Shown here: piece after piece, positions 25,800-36,073 of the stretch
Layout: the number at the start of each line of letters is the position of its first letter
Numbering within the stretch: the first letter of the stretch is position 1
From: CAADGY01 sp900696665
GTDB lineage: Bacteria; Acidobacteriota; Terriglobia; Bryobacterales; Bryobacteraceae
Direction: 5' to 3'
Assembly (NCBI GenBank): GCA_035063885.1
Contig: JAPSFM010000015.1
Location: 15,527-79,526, forward strand
DNA: 64,000 nucleotides
The notes under the pieces: model-generated
The model's input: the letters and a program-made list of their open reading frames with translations, nothing else
What the model was told of the DNA's origin: nothing
The model's database searches: none
Program-made: the position numbers and the translations under genes

Positions 25800-26213
25800 T
25801 TCAGCCTCCAGGAACTCCAGCGTATTGCCACTGGCTAAGAATTGCAACATAGGAGGAGGCTGTGCAGCCTTTGTCGGCGGCTCGCGGATATTCCGGCCCT
25901 TCCCGGCGTTACCGCATACAGGCGGACCAAGAAGCAGGCGAATGCGGGACGTGCAGGCGTTCGCACTGCGGCAGGGCGAACCGCGCACCGGATACTGGAG
26001 CGCCCCGGCTGGCCCGATTCCCTGTTCGCCTATCACGACCGCGTGACCCTTGGCGCCACGCTGGCGAAGAAAACCGGTTTGAACCGCCAAGACGTGTCGC
26101 TGGCAATTTTTGACCTCTCTTTCAGCTCGGTGCGGTGCTGGTTCTCACAGAAGCCTGCCCGCTGCTATATACTCGCAGTGGCTTGCCATAACAAGCTCCA
26201 ATGGAGGTGTTCA
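25800..26213. other. 414-base divergent intergenic region
   Basis: Lies between the starts of the exported PLP enzyme (minus) and a Gfo/Idh gene (plus), so it should hold both promoters. Both reading frames upstream of the two genes stay open here, but each gene has a strong ribosome site and signal peptide at its own start, so the extensions are not used. No clear hairpin, repeat or RNA gene seen. Confidence 0.5.
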
Positions 26214-27724
<1,511 letters not shown>

Positions 27725-27737
<13 letters not shown>

Positions 27738-28780
27738 ACGGGAGCGTGATCCGCGGCCGGTACGTGTAGCGGCCTGCTGGCGGGAGCCTCGCTGAACCAC
27801 GCCGCCATATAATCATCCGTGACGGTGCGCCGCTTCATGATCTCGCGCCTCTTCGCCAGAGCGCGTGGAAACAAGCACGCCAGCCGCCAGAATGCCGGCA
27901 AACTGGCGGGTTCAGCCAGCAGGCAGCCGCCCATCACCAGAACATCGCGCATGGTTATCGCCTTCCAATGGCGTTGGTACAAGTCGCCCGTCATATTCTT
28001 GATGCGCATCAAAAACCGGTTCTTTACCGAGTGCATACGAAGCACCGGCGGAGTGCTGCGCCGGTTGGCGGCGCTGACCTGCCGGACGTGGCAACCTACC
28101 GCTGATGGCACGTACAGGCACCGCCACCCCATTAATTGAGCGCGCCAGGCGACGTCAGCGTCTTCACGGTAGGTGAAAAAATCCGGATCGAAGAAGTCGC
28201 CGTCAAGCGACACATCCTCGATCATCTCGCGGCGGTATAGCGCGGCCGCGGCGGTAGCGCCGAAAACATACTCCGGTGTATTGAACCGGCCGTCGTCCGG
28301 CTCGTTCCATCCCCGGTCGAAGTGCCGTTGGTTCGGCGTGAAGTGAATACCCGTGGAGTCGGTGCGGCGCTCGCGGGGAACGCTTAGATCGGGCGCGGCC
28401 CGAAGCAGTTTGCCACAGACTGTGCCCACCCCCGAGCCGCTCGATGCGGCTTCCACCAACCGTTCGATAAAACCAGGAAATAGCCGGACGTCCGGGTTCA
28501 GAGTCAGGACCCATTCCCCATCCCCGGCTGCAATAGCCTGGTTCTGTCCTGCCGCAAATCCAATGTTCTCGTAGTTATACAGCACACGTATCAGATCTTC
28601 ATACTCCATCAACAGTTCCGCGGTACCATCGGTCGACGCATTATCGACGACAATGACCTCGATCGGCCGGTAGTCCTGTTCATAGACGGCGTCCAGACAC
28701 CGTTCGATATACTTGCGGCTGTTGAAGGTGACGATGGTTATGGTTACCAGTGGGTTTGTGAAAGCCGGTTTTCCCGTCAT
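27725..28780 (-). CDS. family 2 glycosyltransferase
   Basis: 351 aa, cytoplasmic or peripheral membrane. GT-A fold with VTITIVTFNSRKYIERCL, IEVIVVDNASTDGTAELL, and the DXD-type motif NPDVRL (about 94-99). The pattern FGATAAAALYRREM and FDPDFFTYREDADVAWR is typical of rhamnosyltransferase-like GT2 enzymes. Likely adds a sugar to a surface polysaccharide or lipid-linked glycan. Its last 13 bases overlap the convergent Gfo/Idh gene. No other glycan-assembly gene adjoins it. Confidence 0.88.
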
Positions 28781-28804
28781 TGCCTATAAGACCGGAAAAG
28801 CGGC

Positions 28805-28853
28805 TTTTCAACTACACCTTGAGAAAATTTTGTTCTCCGGTGTAGTTGGAAAA
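28805..28853. promoter_or_regulatory. 49-nt two-step hairpin upstream of the ECF sigma gene
   Basis: TTTTCAACTACACC (28805-28818) pairs with GGTGTAGTTGGAAAA (28839-28853) with one bulged base, and inside it GAGAA (28821-28825) pairs with TTCTC (28833-28837). It lies between two divergent starts (28780 minus, 28890 plus). As DNA it is a long operator-like inverted repeat; as RNA it would be a stable hairpin in whichever leader is transcribed through it. Role unknown. Confidence 0.6.
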
Positions 28854-28889
28854 TGGTGTGAGGGGTCTTTGAAGTAAGCTCACTGAACG

Positions 28890-29438
28890 ATGTTATCTGA
28901 CTCCATGCGCCGGGAAGTCCTCGGGATCGCTCGATCAGAGGGGAACACGACGCCCCTTCAAGACCGTGTGGCACGGCTGTTCGAGGCATGGCGGGAGGAC
29001 GTCTACCGTTACCTGCTGACGCTGGGATTGTATCCGCCGCGGGCGCAGGAGACGACGCAGGAAGTTTTCCTGAGGCTCTATGTAGTGCTGCGGCGAAATC
29101 AGAACATCGAGAACCCGCGCGCCTGGGTGTTCCGGGTGGCACATAATCTCGGCCTTAAAACACGCTCTGAGGAGAGTTGGGAGCAGCCGTTCGATCCGGC
29201 GATAGAGGATCGGATTGCCACCGGTTTGACACCGGAGAAAAGCCTGCTCCAGCGGGAGAGAGCGCTCCGTTTTCATCGGGCTGTCGAAAGTCTGTCGGAA
29301 CGTCAGAAACGATGCCTGTTCCTTCGTTTGGAAGGATTGCGATACGCGGAAATCGGTGCCGTGCTCGGCATCAGCGCTTCCACGGTCGGAGAATTCATGC
29401 GACGCGCCATCGCAAAGCTGAGGGCAAGCAATGAATAA
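28890..29438 (+). CDS. ECF-type RNA polymerase sigma factor
   Basis: 182 aa. Region 2 (about 25-95) contains VYRYLLTLGLYPPRAQETTQE and the promoter-melting segment ENPRAWVFRVAHNLG. Region 4 (about 130-180) has LSERQKRCLFLRLEG and the helix-turn-helix AEIGAVLGISASTVGEF. Region 3 and 1.1 are absent, as in all ECF factors. It overlaps the anti-sigma gene by eight bases. Together with the downstream receptor it resembles surface-signalling units in which a TonB-type receptor controls the sigma factor. An in-frame ATG at 28905 is an alternative start. Confidence 0.9.
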   Translation: MLSDSMRREVLGIARSEGNTTPLQDRVARLFEAWREDVYRYLLTLGLYPPRAQETTQEVFLRLYVVLRRNQNIENPRAWVFRVAHNLGLKTRSEESWEQPFDPAIEDRIATGLTPEKSLLQRERALRFHRAVESLSERQKRCLFLRLEGLRYAEIGAVLGISASTVGEFMRRAIAKLRASNE

Positions 29439-30783
29439 CTTTGAAACTGGGCACCCGGCGGACGGCGATTTGCTGGGTTACCTGGACGGAGAACTCCAGG
29501 GCCGTGACGTCAAACGCATGGAGGATCACCTTGCGGCGTGCTGGCAGTGCCGGGCCGAATTGCAGGAACTCCAGCGCACGATTGCCGAGTGTGTGCAATA
29601 CCGGAAGACCGTAAACTCGAGCCTGCCGGAGCCGCCGGAGCCTTGGTTCGATATCTACCGCCGTTTTGACCAGGCTGGCACGCTGCGTACGCCGGTGATG
29701 GTCCGGTTGTGGAATGTGTTCCGCCCCATCGTGGTCCGTCCGCAACCGTGGGCGGCGGCTGCCGTTCTGGCATTGGCTGTCTGGGCGGCGGTGGATCACT
29801 TCCGCCGCGAAGCCGAACCCGCTCCGGCGAAGCCGGCGCCCGCGGCCGCGATAGTGCGTGTTCCACTCTCTCAAACGGAAGCGTCTCCGGCGCCGGCGCC
29901 TCAAACCCCGCGCGCAGATACCCCCCGGAGGGACATCGAGCAGGCCCCCACACCCGGCGATGAGTTGCGCGTCCTGGCGGTCCTTCACCGGTTGGGTGCG
30001 GACTTGGGTGAACCGGTGGAGGTAACGCGCGGCAGCAAACGCGTGCTGGTGGCGGGCATTGGCGTTGCCCCTCATTTGCAGCGGCAAATCGAGCAGGAAC
30101 TCGAAGGGATGCCTCGTGTGATAGTGCACTTTTCCGAACCGGCAGCGGTAATACCGCCACCTGTAGCTGGCATTCCCGGCGCGGTTGGGCGGCGTACGGA
30201 TCTCGCGGCGCTCGAATCGCAAATGGAAACTCATCTCGGCGGGCGAACGGCTTACGAGGAGTTTGCGAGTGACGTACTCGATACGAGCGACGCGGCAATG
30301 TCGCGAGTGCATGCGCTACACCGCCTGGCGGAACAGTTTCCGCCCGAAGTCGAGTCGAAGATGACACGGGCCGAGCGGGCGCTGTTGACGGGTTTGCGGC
30401 TGGAACACGCGGCAGCTCTTCAGAATGTTTCCGCCGCTCTCAACGCGCGCGCCATGCCGGTGCTCTCTCTTTTGGGCGGACAGCCGCCGCAGCAGCAGGC
30501 GCCCGCTCCGGCACCCTCCTGGCAGGCGGCCGCCGAACAACTGTTTCAAGAGGCCCGCAACATGGAATCCCTCTTAGGTGCGATGCTCGGCGGAGCCGCC
30601 ACGAACCTTTCCGCGGAGGACCTTCCCGTGCGGATTCTTTCAAGCCTCGCCGCTGTTCACGCTTACGCACAATTTCAGACCGGTACCGACCCTCCAGCCG
30701 GCATGACCTCGATGCCGTCTGGCCACACCGGACAGGGGCGCCCGAAGCGGGCGCCCCACCGCGCCTCGAAAAGCATAGAATAG
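29431..30783 (+). CDS. membrane-bound zinc-finger anti-sigma factor
   Basis: 450 aa. The N-terminal zinc-binding anti-sigma domain has HLAACWQC (His33, Cys37, Cys40), which holds sigma at the membrane. A single membrane segment (about 107-124, AAAAVLALAVWAAVDHF) follows a cytoplasmic stalk. The 320-residue periplasmic part is Pro/Ala-rich with helices and no known domain (PPQQQAPAPAPSWQ). GAGGG-type ribosome site (TGAGGGC) precedes ATG 29431, inside the sigma gene. Probably released by regulated proteolysis, the usual fate in this family. Confidence 0.8.
   Translation: MNNFETGHPADGDLLGYLDGELQGRDVKRMEDHLAACWQCRAELQELQRTIAECVQYRKTVNSSLPEPPEPWFDIYRRFDQAGTLRTPVMVRLWNVFRPIVVRPQPWAAAAVLALAVWAAVDHFRREAEPAPAKPAPAAAIVRVPLSQTEASPAPAPQTPRADTPRRDIEQAPTPGDELRVLAVLHRLGADLGEPVEVTRGSKRVLVAGIGVAPHLQRQIEQELEGMPRVIVHFSEPAAVIPPPVAGIPGAVGRRTDLAALESQMETHLGGRTAYEEFASDVLDTSDAAMSRVHALHRLAEQFPPEVESKMTRAERALLTGLRLEHAAALQNVSAALNARAMPVLSLLGGQPPQQQAPAPAPSWQAAAEQLFQEARNMESLLGAMLGGAATNLSAEDLPVRILSSLAAVHAYAQFQTGTDPPAGMTSMPSGHTGQGRPKRAPHRASKSIE
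30735..30757 (+). promoter_or_regulatory. perfect GC hairpin at the end of the anti-sigma gene
   Basis: GGGGCGCCCG and CGGGCGCCCC form a perfect 10-bp stem around the loop AAG. It lies inside the last codons of the anti-sigma gene and ends 31 bases before the receptor start. No T-run follows, so it is not a standard intrinsic terminator. It may attenuate or stabilise mRNA between the two genes. Confidence 0.5.
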
Positions 30784-30788
30784 AGCCC

Positions 30789-33700
30789 ATGCGGACGAGG
30801 CGGCGGCGTGGTGATCGCCTGTTCCTGCTCTGTATCCTCTCCGCAACATTATTAAGCGCACAGCAGCAAACATTAAACGCACAGCAGCAGACGCATATCT
30901 CCGGCTGGATTCGCGACCCGTCGGGAGCCGGAGTGCCGGCCGCCTCGATTTCGGTGGTGGACGAAGAGACTGGACTCCGCCGCACCACGCACTCGCAGAT
31001 GAGTGGTGTCTATGCGGTTGCTTCTCTCCGTCCGGGCACATACAAGATCACCGTCCGCAAGCAGGGATTTCGGACGTTGATCCGGTTTGGGATCGAACTG
31101 GTGGCCGCTCAGCCTACGCAGATGGATTTCGACCTGCCGCTGGGCAGCATGCAGGAGGTGATTACCGTTCAGGGTTCGCCTCCTTTGTTGAATAGCGAGA
31201 GCATTTCCGTTGGAACCCTCATTCGCCGGGAGACGATTGACGCGCTCCCGCTGAATGGCAGGGGGCTGCTGAGCTTGCTCGACCTTGCGCCGGGTGTCAT
31301 CACAACGCCGGCGACTCGCGGCGAGGCGGGTCAGTTCACCGCCAGCGGACAGAGACCGAATGCCAACTATTTCACCCTGGACGGTGTGAGCGTCAATACA
31401 GGCGTAAGCGGCGGCGGGCTTCCCGCGCAATGTACCGGAGGGTCGCTGCCCGGTATGACAGCCCTGGGCAGCCTCCATGGTCTTGTGTCGCTCGAAGCGC
31501 TGGACGAATTTCGCATTGAGACCTCCTCCACGGCGCCTGAATCCGGCACGCTGCCCGGCGCCCGCGTGGAGCTGAGCACCCGGTCCGGGACGAATCGATT
31601 TCATGGCTCTCTGTTTCATTACTTCCGCGATGAACACCTGGATGCGAACGGGTGGTTCGCCAATCGGGCCGGTGAGTCGAGAGCACCGTTGAATATGCAT
31701 GACCTGGGCGCGTCCCTGGGTGGCCCGCTGAAACGTAATCGGAGTTTTTTCTTCGCGTCGTATGAGGGGATGCGGCTGCGCGGGCCGTTTGCCTGGCGTG
31801 CCCCCGTGCCGACCGCCGATGCGCGTAACGATGCGCCGGAATGGGCGCGTCCTGTGCTCGGATTGTTGCCGCTCCCTAACGGCAGGTGGCTGGGTCCGAA
31901 CACCGCGGAATGGGCCGGCAGCAACTACCGCCGCTCGCAATTCGATGTAGCGGGGCTTCGCTTGGATCACGCCCTTACACCACGCCTGACGGCGTTTGCC
32001 AGGCTCAACTATGCACCTTCCTCGAACCAGTTCACCGGTACACAGGTAAACGATCTCGAGATGCGAAGCAGGAGCATCACCGTGGGTATGAATCTGCGGT
32101 TGAATACGGCTGCCATCCTGGACCTGAAAGCGAACGTGTCCGATGCAAAAGTGGAATCGTTCTGGAAGGCCACCGAATCCGCCGGCGACTCCTCCTGCTT
32201 CATTGGACCGGTGACCGAATTCTTCGCGCGGGCAGAAGGACTCTGCAATCACCTGTTGCGATTTTCGATTTCGGGTATAGGGCAGGCAATGTGGGGCCGC
32301 GAAGCGGACCAACGGCAGACGCAATGGCAAGTTTTGCCTTCCGCCGTTTTGGTTCTCGGCAGCCATCAGTTGAGGATCGGGCTCGACCAGCGCCGGTTCT
32401 CGCCCACCCGGCGCGACAATAACGGCAGCATCAGTGTGGTCGCAGAAGACCTTGACGACCTGCTCAAGAGCCAGAATCTTTGGGTGTCCGTTGCCGCCCC
32501 GAGAACGCTACGCAGCGTGATGGAGGAAATGGCGGCATATGCACAAGATACGTGGCGCGTTCACCCGCGGCTGACGGCCACCATCGGCTTGCGATGGGAA
32601 TATTCCCGCCCCCCGCAACTTACACAGGGCACCTTCTATCAGTCGGAGGAGGATTGGCAGCATAGTGGGGCTTACATTTTCCCTGCGCAGAGTGAGATTT
32701 GGAAGCGCCGTTACACCAATTTCGCTCCGCGATTCGGAGTCGCATTCCAGCCGCTGGCCGGCGGGGCAATGGTACTGCGCGCCGGTGGAGGACTCTTCTA
32801 CGATTCCAGCCTTAGTATCGCGACAGATCTCGTCAACGGTGGTCCGTTCAGTGTGGCGCAATACGGCAACCCGAAGCATGCTCCATTCTCGACGATTATG
32901 AGCTACGGTTTCTTGCCCGACTTGCGGCTGCCGGCTATCTATCAATGGAACTTCACAGTGGAACAGAGGCTTCCGGGCAGGAACCTCGTGTCGGCAGGTT
33001 ATGTGGGCGCCGCTGGACATCACCTGTTGCGGCGTGAATTTGGCAGCACGGGCACAGGTGAAACGCTCTGGCTTGCGCTTGCGACCAACAGAGGCCAGTC
33101 CCGCTATCATGCTTTGCAGGCGCAGTACCGCCGTCCCATGGCTCGCGGCTTGGAGGCGCTTGCGTCTTATTCGTGGTCCCATTCGATCGACAACAGCTCG
33201 AGCGATGCGCTGCTGCATCGCGCCGGTTTAAACCTGAGCGCCGCTGGCGACCGGGGATCTTCCGACTTCGATGCACGCCACACGTTCACCGCCGGTTTGA
33301 CGTACGAGACCGGATCGAAGTCCGGCGATACGCTGTGGACACGTGTGTGGAGCGGCTGGGAAATCGACGGCATTCTGCGCGCGCGGTCTGCATTCCCGAT
33401 TACGGTGCTGAATTCGGAGTATTCCATGGGCCTAAGCTTCGCGAACGCCTTCCGGCCCAACCTGGTGGGCGGGCAGCCGGTCTGGATTCGGGACCCTTCC
33501 GCGCCCGGTGGACGCCGCCTGAACCGGGATACGTTCCAACTCACTGACGTGAGCATACAAGGTTCCCTCGGCCGCAACGCGATCCGGGGATTCGGGATGT
33601 ATCAGATCGATACGGCGGTGCGCAGGCAGTTCCAGCTCGGCGAGCGGTGGTCCCTGCAATTGCGTGCCGAAGCATTCAACGTCCTAAACCATCCGAACTT

Positions 33701-33860
33701 TTCCGACCCGGCGCCGCACCTGAGTAATCCACTGTTTGGAGAATCCGCGTCGATGCTGAACCTGATGCTGGGGACGGGCAGCCCGGGCAGCGGTCTGACT
33801 CCTGTGTTTCAGACCGGCGGCGCGCGTTCGATGCAGATCGCACTTCGCCTGCGGTTTTGA
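30789..33860 (+). CDS. large Oar-like TonB-dependent receptor, sigma-linked
   Basis: 1023 aa outer-membrane protein. The signal peptide is followed by a duplicated AQQQT stretch, then a carboxypeptidase-regulatory domain (about 35-115: ISGWIRDPSGAGVPAASIS, KITVRKQGFRTL), a plug (about 120-260: DALPLNGRGLLSLLDLAPG, RVELSTRSGTNRFHG) and a barrel ending in ALRLRF. It is 1023 aa against 1064 for the receptor at 8142 and has a Cys-containing plug insertion (LPAQCTGGSLPGM). Encoded 5 bases after the anti-sigma gene, so it is likely the signal input and the target of that ECF system. Confidence 0.88.
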   Translation: MRTRRRRGDRLFLLCILSATLLSAQQQTLNAQQQTHISGWIRDPSGAGVPAASISVVDEETGLRRTTHSQMSGVYAVASLRPGTYKITVRKQGFRTLIRFGIELVAAQPTQMDFDLPLGSMQEVITVQGSPPLLNSESISVGTLIRRETIDALPLNGRGLLSLLDLAPGVITTPATRGEAGQFTASGQRPNANYFTLDGVSVNTGVSGGGLPAQCTGGSLPGMTALGSLHGLVSLEALDEFRIETSSTAPESGTLPGARVELSTRSGTNRFHGSLFHYFRDEHLDANGWFANRAGESRAPLNMHDLGASLGGPLKRNRSFFFASYEGMRLRGPFAWRAPVPTADARNDAPEWARPVLGLLPLPNGRWLGPNTAEWAGSNYRRSQFDVAGLRLDHALTPRLTAFARLNYAPSSNQFTGTQVNDLEMRSRSITVGMNLRLNTAAILDLKANVSDAKVESFWKATESAGDSSCFIGPVTEFFARAEGLCNHLLRFSISGIGQAMWGREADQRQTQWQVLPSAVLVLGSHQLRIGLDQRRFSPTRRDNNGSISVVAEDLDDLLKSQNLWVSVAAPRTLRSVMEEMAAYAQDTWRVHPRLTATIGLRWEYSRPPQLTQGTFYQSEEDWQHSGAYIFPAQSEIWKRRYTNFAPRFGVAFQPLAGGAMVLRAGGGLFYDSSLSIATDLVNGGPFSVAQYGNPKHAPFSTIMSYGFLPDLRLPAIYQWNFTVEQRLPGRNLVSAGYVGAAGHHLLRREFGSTGTGETLWLALATNRGQSRYHALQAQYRRPMARGLEALASYSWSHSIDNSSSDALLHRAGLNLSAAGDRGSSDFDARHTFTAGLTYETGSKSGDTLWTRVWSGWEIDGILRARSAFPITVLNSEYSMGLSFANAFRPNLVGGQPVWIRDPSAPGGRRLNRDTFQLTDVSIQGSLGRNAIRGFGMYQIDTAVRRQFQLGERWSLQLRAEAFNVLNHPNFSDPAPHLSNPLFGESASMLNLMLGTGSPGSGLTPVFQTGGARSMQIALRLRF
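30851..30892 (+). repeat. tandem 21-bp duplication in the receptor signal region
   Basis: Two copies (30851-30871 and 30872-30892) differ at two bases. They encode LSAQQQT and LNAQQQT next to the signal-peptide cleavage region, so the duplication shifts the mature N-terminus by seven residues. A replication-slippage product is likely. Confidence 0.8.
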
Positions 33861-33867
33861 TATTGGT

Positions 33868-35985
33868 ATGTTGCGCCGGGATTTTCTTGCTTGGCTGGCT
33901 GCTGCTGCCTTGCGGCCGCGAGCGTCTCAAGGAGCGGTGGTGGATCCGAAGGGATGGTCCACCGCCCACGTCCTTCCGGCTCCGGACGACGCTACTCAAT
34001 GGCCCGCGTACCGTGAGGCGCTTGCACGATGGCGGGCGGACGAGAAGAGGCGGATCGGCTACCGCGATGATTTGTATCTACGGCCCGATTTCTCGTGGGT
34101 GCCATCTTCTTTCGCCTGCTGTTTTTTGATGCTGTGCGATGAGAAGTTCTACGACCGTCGAAGCGGCCGTTACGAAGTGGATGCCTGGATCGATGCCGGC
34201 CTCCGCGAGTTCGGCGGTTACGATTCGGTGGTATTGTGGCACGCTTATCCGCGTATCGGGTTGGACCAGCGGAACCAGTTCGATTTCTACCGCGACATGC
34301 CAGGGGGCCTCGAAGGAGTGCGGAAGGTCAGCCATGCGTTTCAGGCTCGCGGCGTCAAAGTCTATATCAACTACAATCCCTGGGACACAGGCACGAGGCG
34401 CGAGAGCGCCTCCGATATCGATGCCGTTGTCGCGATGGTGAAAGCAGTGGACGCCGACGGCATCTTTCTGGACACCATGAACCAGGGATCCTCGGAGTTC
34501 CGGGTGAAACTGGATGAGGCGCGCCGGGGCGTGGTGCTCGAAAGTGAAGGCACCTTGCCCTCGCTCAAGAATATTCAGGATCACCACATGTCCTGGGCGC
34601 AAGACTTTGAGGACAGCACCGTGCCCGGTGTCCTGCGCGACAAATGGTTCGAGCGGCGCCACATGCAGCACCAGATCAAACGATGGAATCGCGATCACAC
34701 CGGCGAGTTGCACGCGGCCTGGATGAACGGCAGCGGCATCATGATTTGGGAGAACGTTTTCGGAAGCTGGGTGGGCTGGAGCCCGCGCGACCGCTCGTTA
34801 CTGCGGTCCATGCTGCCCATTCAGCGCCGCTATGCCGCGCTCTTCTCCGGCGAGGGGTGGACGCCGCTGGCCGCCGCCGGCTTGCCCGATGTTTACGCCA
34901 GCCTTTGGGAGCAGGGCGCGGTTCGGTTGTGGACGGTGGTCAATCGCGCCGGGGAACCGCGCGACGGCGTTGTGCTTACCGTGCCGCACGCCAGCGGGGC
35001 GCGGTATTTCGACCTCATCCGCGGCCGGGAACTCCGTGTGGCGGTGAGCGGAGGTTCCGTGGCGTTGCGCGGTACGATCCGTCCTCGTGGTATCGCGTGC
35101 TTCCTGGCCATGCCCGGGTCATCGCTGGATCGGAGCTTCCAGACATTCCTCTCCGGGCAGGCGGCCCTCGATGCGCACGCCGATTTCAGCACTGCTTTTC
35201 CGCCGCGCGATGTTGTCTTGCGCGCCGCGCCGAAGACAATAGCCGCGCCGATGCCGGCGGGCATGGCTGAAATCGGGCCGGTGAAATGCGTCATGACCGT
35301 GCAGTACCGGATTCGCGAAACTGGTTTCTACACCGGGCAGGAATATCCCTATCGCCGGATGTTCCAGCAGGACCAGGTGAAGCGCGAGGTGAGCCTGGGC
35401 CGTTACGCCATCGATCTGGCTCCCGTAACTAACGCGCAGTACGCTGAGTTTCTACAGCGGTCGGGCTACAAGCCGGTGCACCCGGAGAACTTTCTCCGGC
35501 ATTGGAAAAATGGTGCGCCGCCAGTGGGTACGGAGGAGCATCCCGTCGTCTACGTGGACCTGGACGACACACGCGCCTACGCCGCCTGGGCTGGCAAGCG
35601 TCTGCCCACCGAAGAGGAGTGGCAGTATGCGGCGCAGGGTGCGGACGGCCGGCGCTATCCCTGGGGCAGCGAGATGCGGCCCCATTTATGCAACGCGGGC
35701 GAGAGCGGAACGACGACGCCGGTGAAAGCCCATCCCGGCGGCCGTTCACCCTTCGGCTGTTACGACATGTGCGGCAATACGTGGGAGTGGACCGAGAGCG
35801 AGCGCTCCGACGGACGCACCCGCTTTGCGATCCTCCGCGGCGGGTCGTATTTCGAGGCCCGTGGTTCCCATTGGTACATGGACGGAGGCCCTAAGCCCTG
35901 CGACTTCGCCGCCAAGATGCTCCTGATGTGGCCGGGCCTGGACCGCTGCGCCACCGTGGGCTTCCGCTGCGCGATGGACCTGTGA
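33868..35985 (+). CDS. exported glycosidase-like barrel fused to an FGE-fold domain
   Basis: 705 aa. MLRRDFLAWLAAAALRP is a Tat-type signal. Residues about 60-330 look like a glycoside-hydrolase TIM barrel (VKVYINYNPWDTG, ADGIFLDTMNQ with Asp202, VVLESEGTLPS with Glu225/Glu227), followed by a beta-sandwich (about 345-415). Residues about 505-705 are a formylglycine-generating-enzyme/SUMF1 fold: APVTNAQYAEFL, KRLPTEEEWQYAA, GCYDMCGNTWEWT and FAILRGGSY. The copper-binding cysteine pair of true FGE, which follows RGGSY, is absent here (EARGSHWY), so sulfatase activation is unlikely. Substrate unknown. Confidence 0.75.
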   Translation: MLRRDFLAWLAAAALRPRASQGAVVDPKGWSTAHVLPAPDDATQWPAYREALARWRADEKRRIGYRDDLYLRPDFSWVPSSFACCFLMLCDEKFYDRRSGRYEVDAWIDAGLREFGGYDSVVLWHAYPRIGLDQRNQFDFYRDMPGGLEGVRKVSHAFQARGVKVYINYNPWDTGTRRESASDIDAVVAMVKAVDADGIFLDTMNQGSSEFRVKLDEARRGVVLESEGTLPSLKNIQDHHMSWAQDFEDSTVPGVLRDKWFERRHMQHQIKRWNRDHTGELHAAWMNGSGIMIWENVFGSWVGWSPRDRSLLRSMLPIQRRYAALFSGEGWTPLAAAGLPDVYASLWEQGAVRLWTVVNRAGEPRDGVVLTVPHASGARYFDLIRGRELRVAVSGGSVALRGTIRPRGIACFLAMPGSSLDRSFQTFLSGQAALDAHADFSTAFPPRDVVLRAAPKTIAAPMPAGMAEIGPVKCVMTVQYRIRETGFYTGQEYPYRRMFQQDQVKREVSLGRYAIDLAPVTNAQYAEFLQRSGYKPVHPENFLRHWKNGAPPVGTEEHPVVYVDLDDTRAYAAWAGKRLPTEEEWQYAAQGADGRRYPWGSEMRPHLCNAGESGTTTPVKAHPGGRSPFGCYDMCGNTWEWTESERSDGRTRFAILRGGSYFEARGSHWYMDGGPKPCDFAAKMLLMWPGLDRCATVGFRCAMDL

Positions 35986-36073
35986 ATCGATGATTCGCCC
36001 TAGCAATTTGACTGCCGAGATTCGACATTATCACTCTACTTTGGTATCCTTGACAGCAGAGGGTATTACTTAA

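Noticed and set aside
25842..26213. In-frame upstream extension of the Gfo/Idh gene
   Set aside because: GTG 26214 has a strong ribosome site and starts the signal peptide; the extension has no supported start.
30873..32366. 497-codon open frame antisense to the second receptor
   Set aside because: Very long but antisense to a clear receptor with plug and barrel motifs; no domain recognisable.
33868..35985. Sulfatase-activating formylglycine-generating enzyme
   Set aside because: The copper-binding cysteines are missing and no sulfatase gene is in the window.
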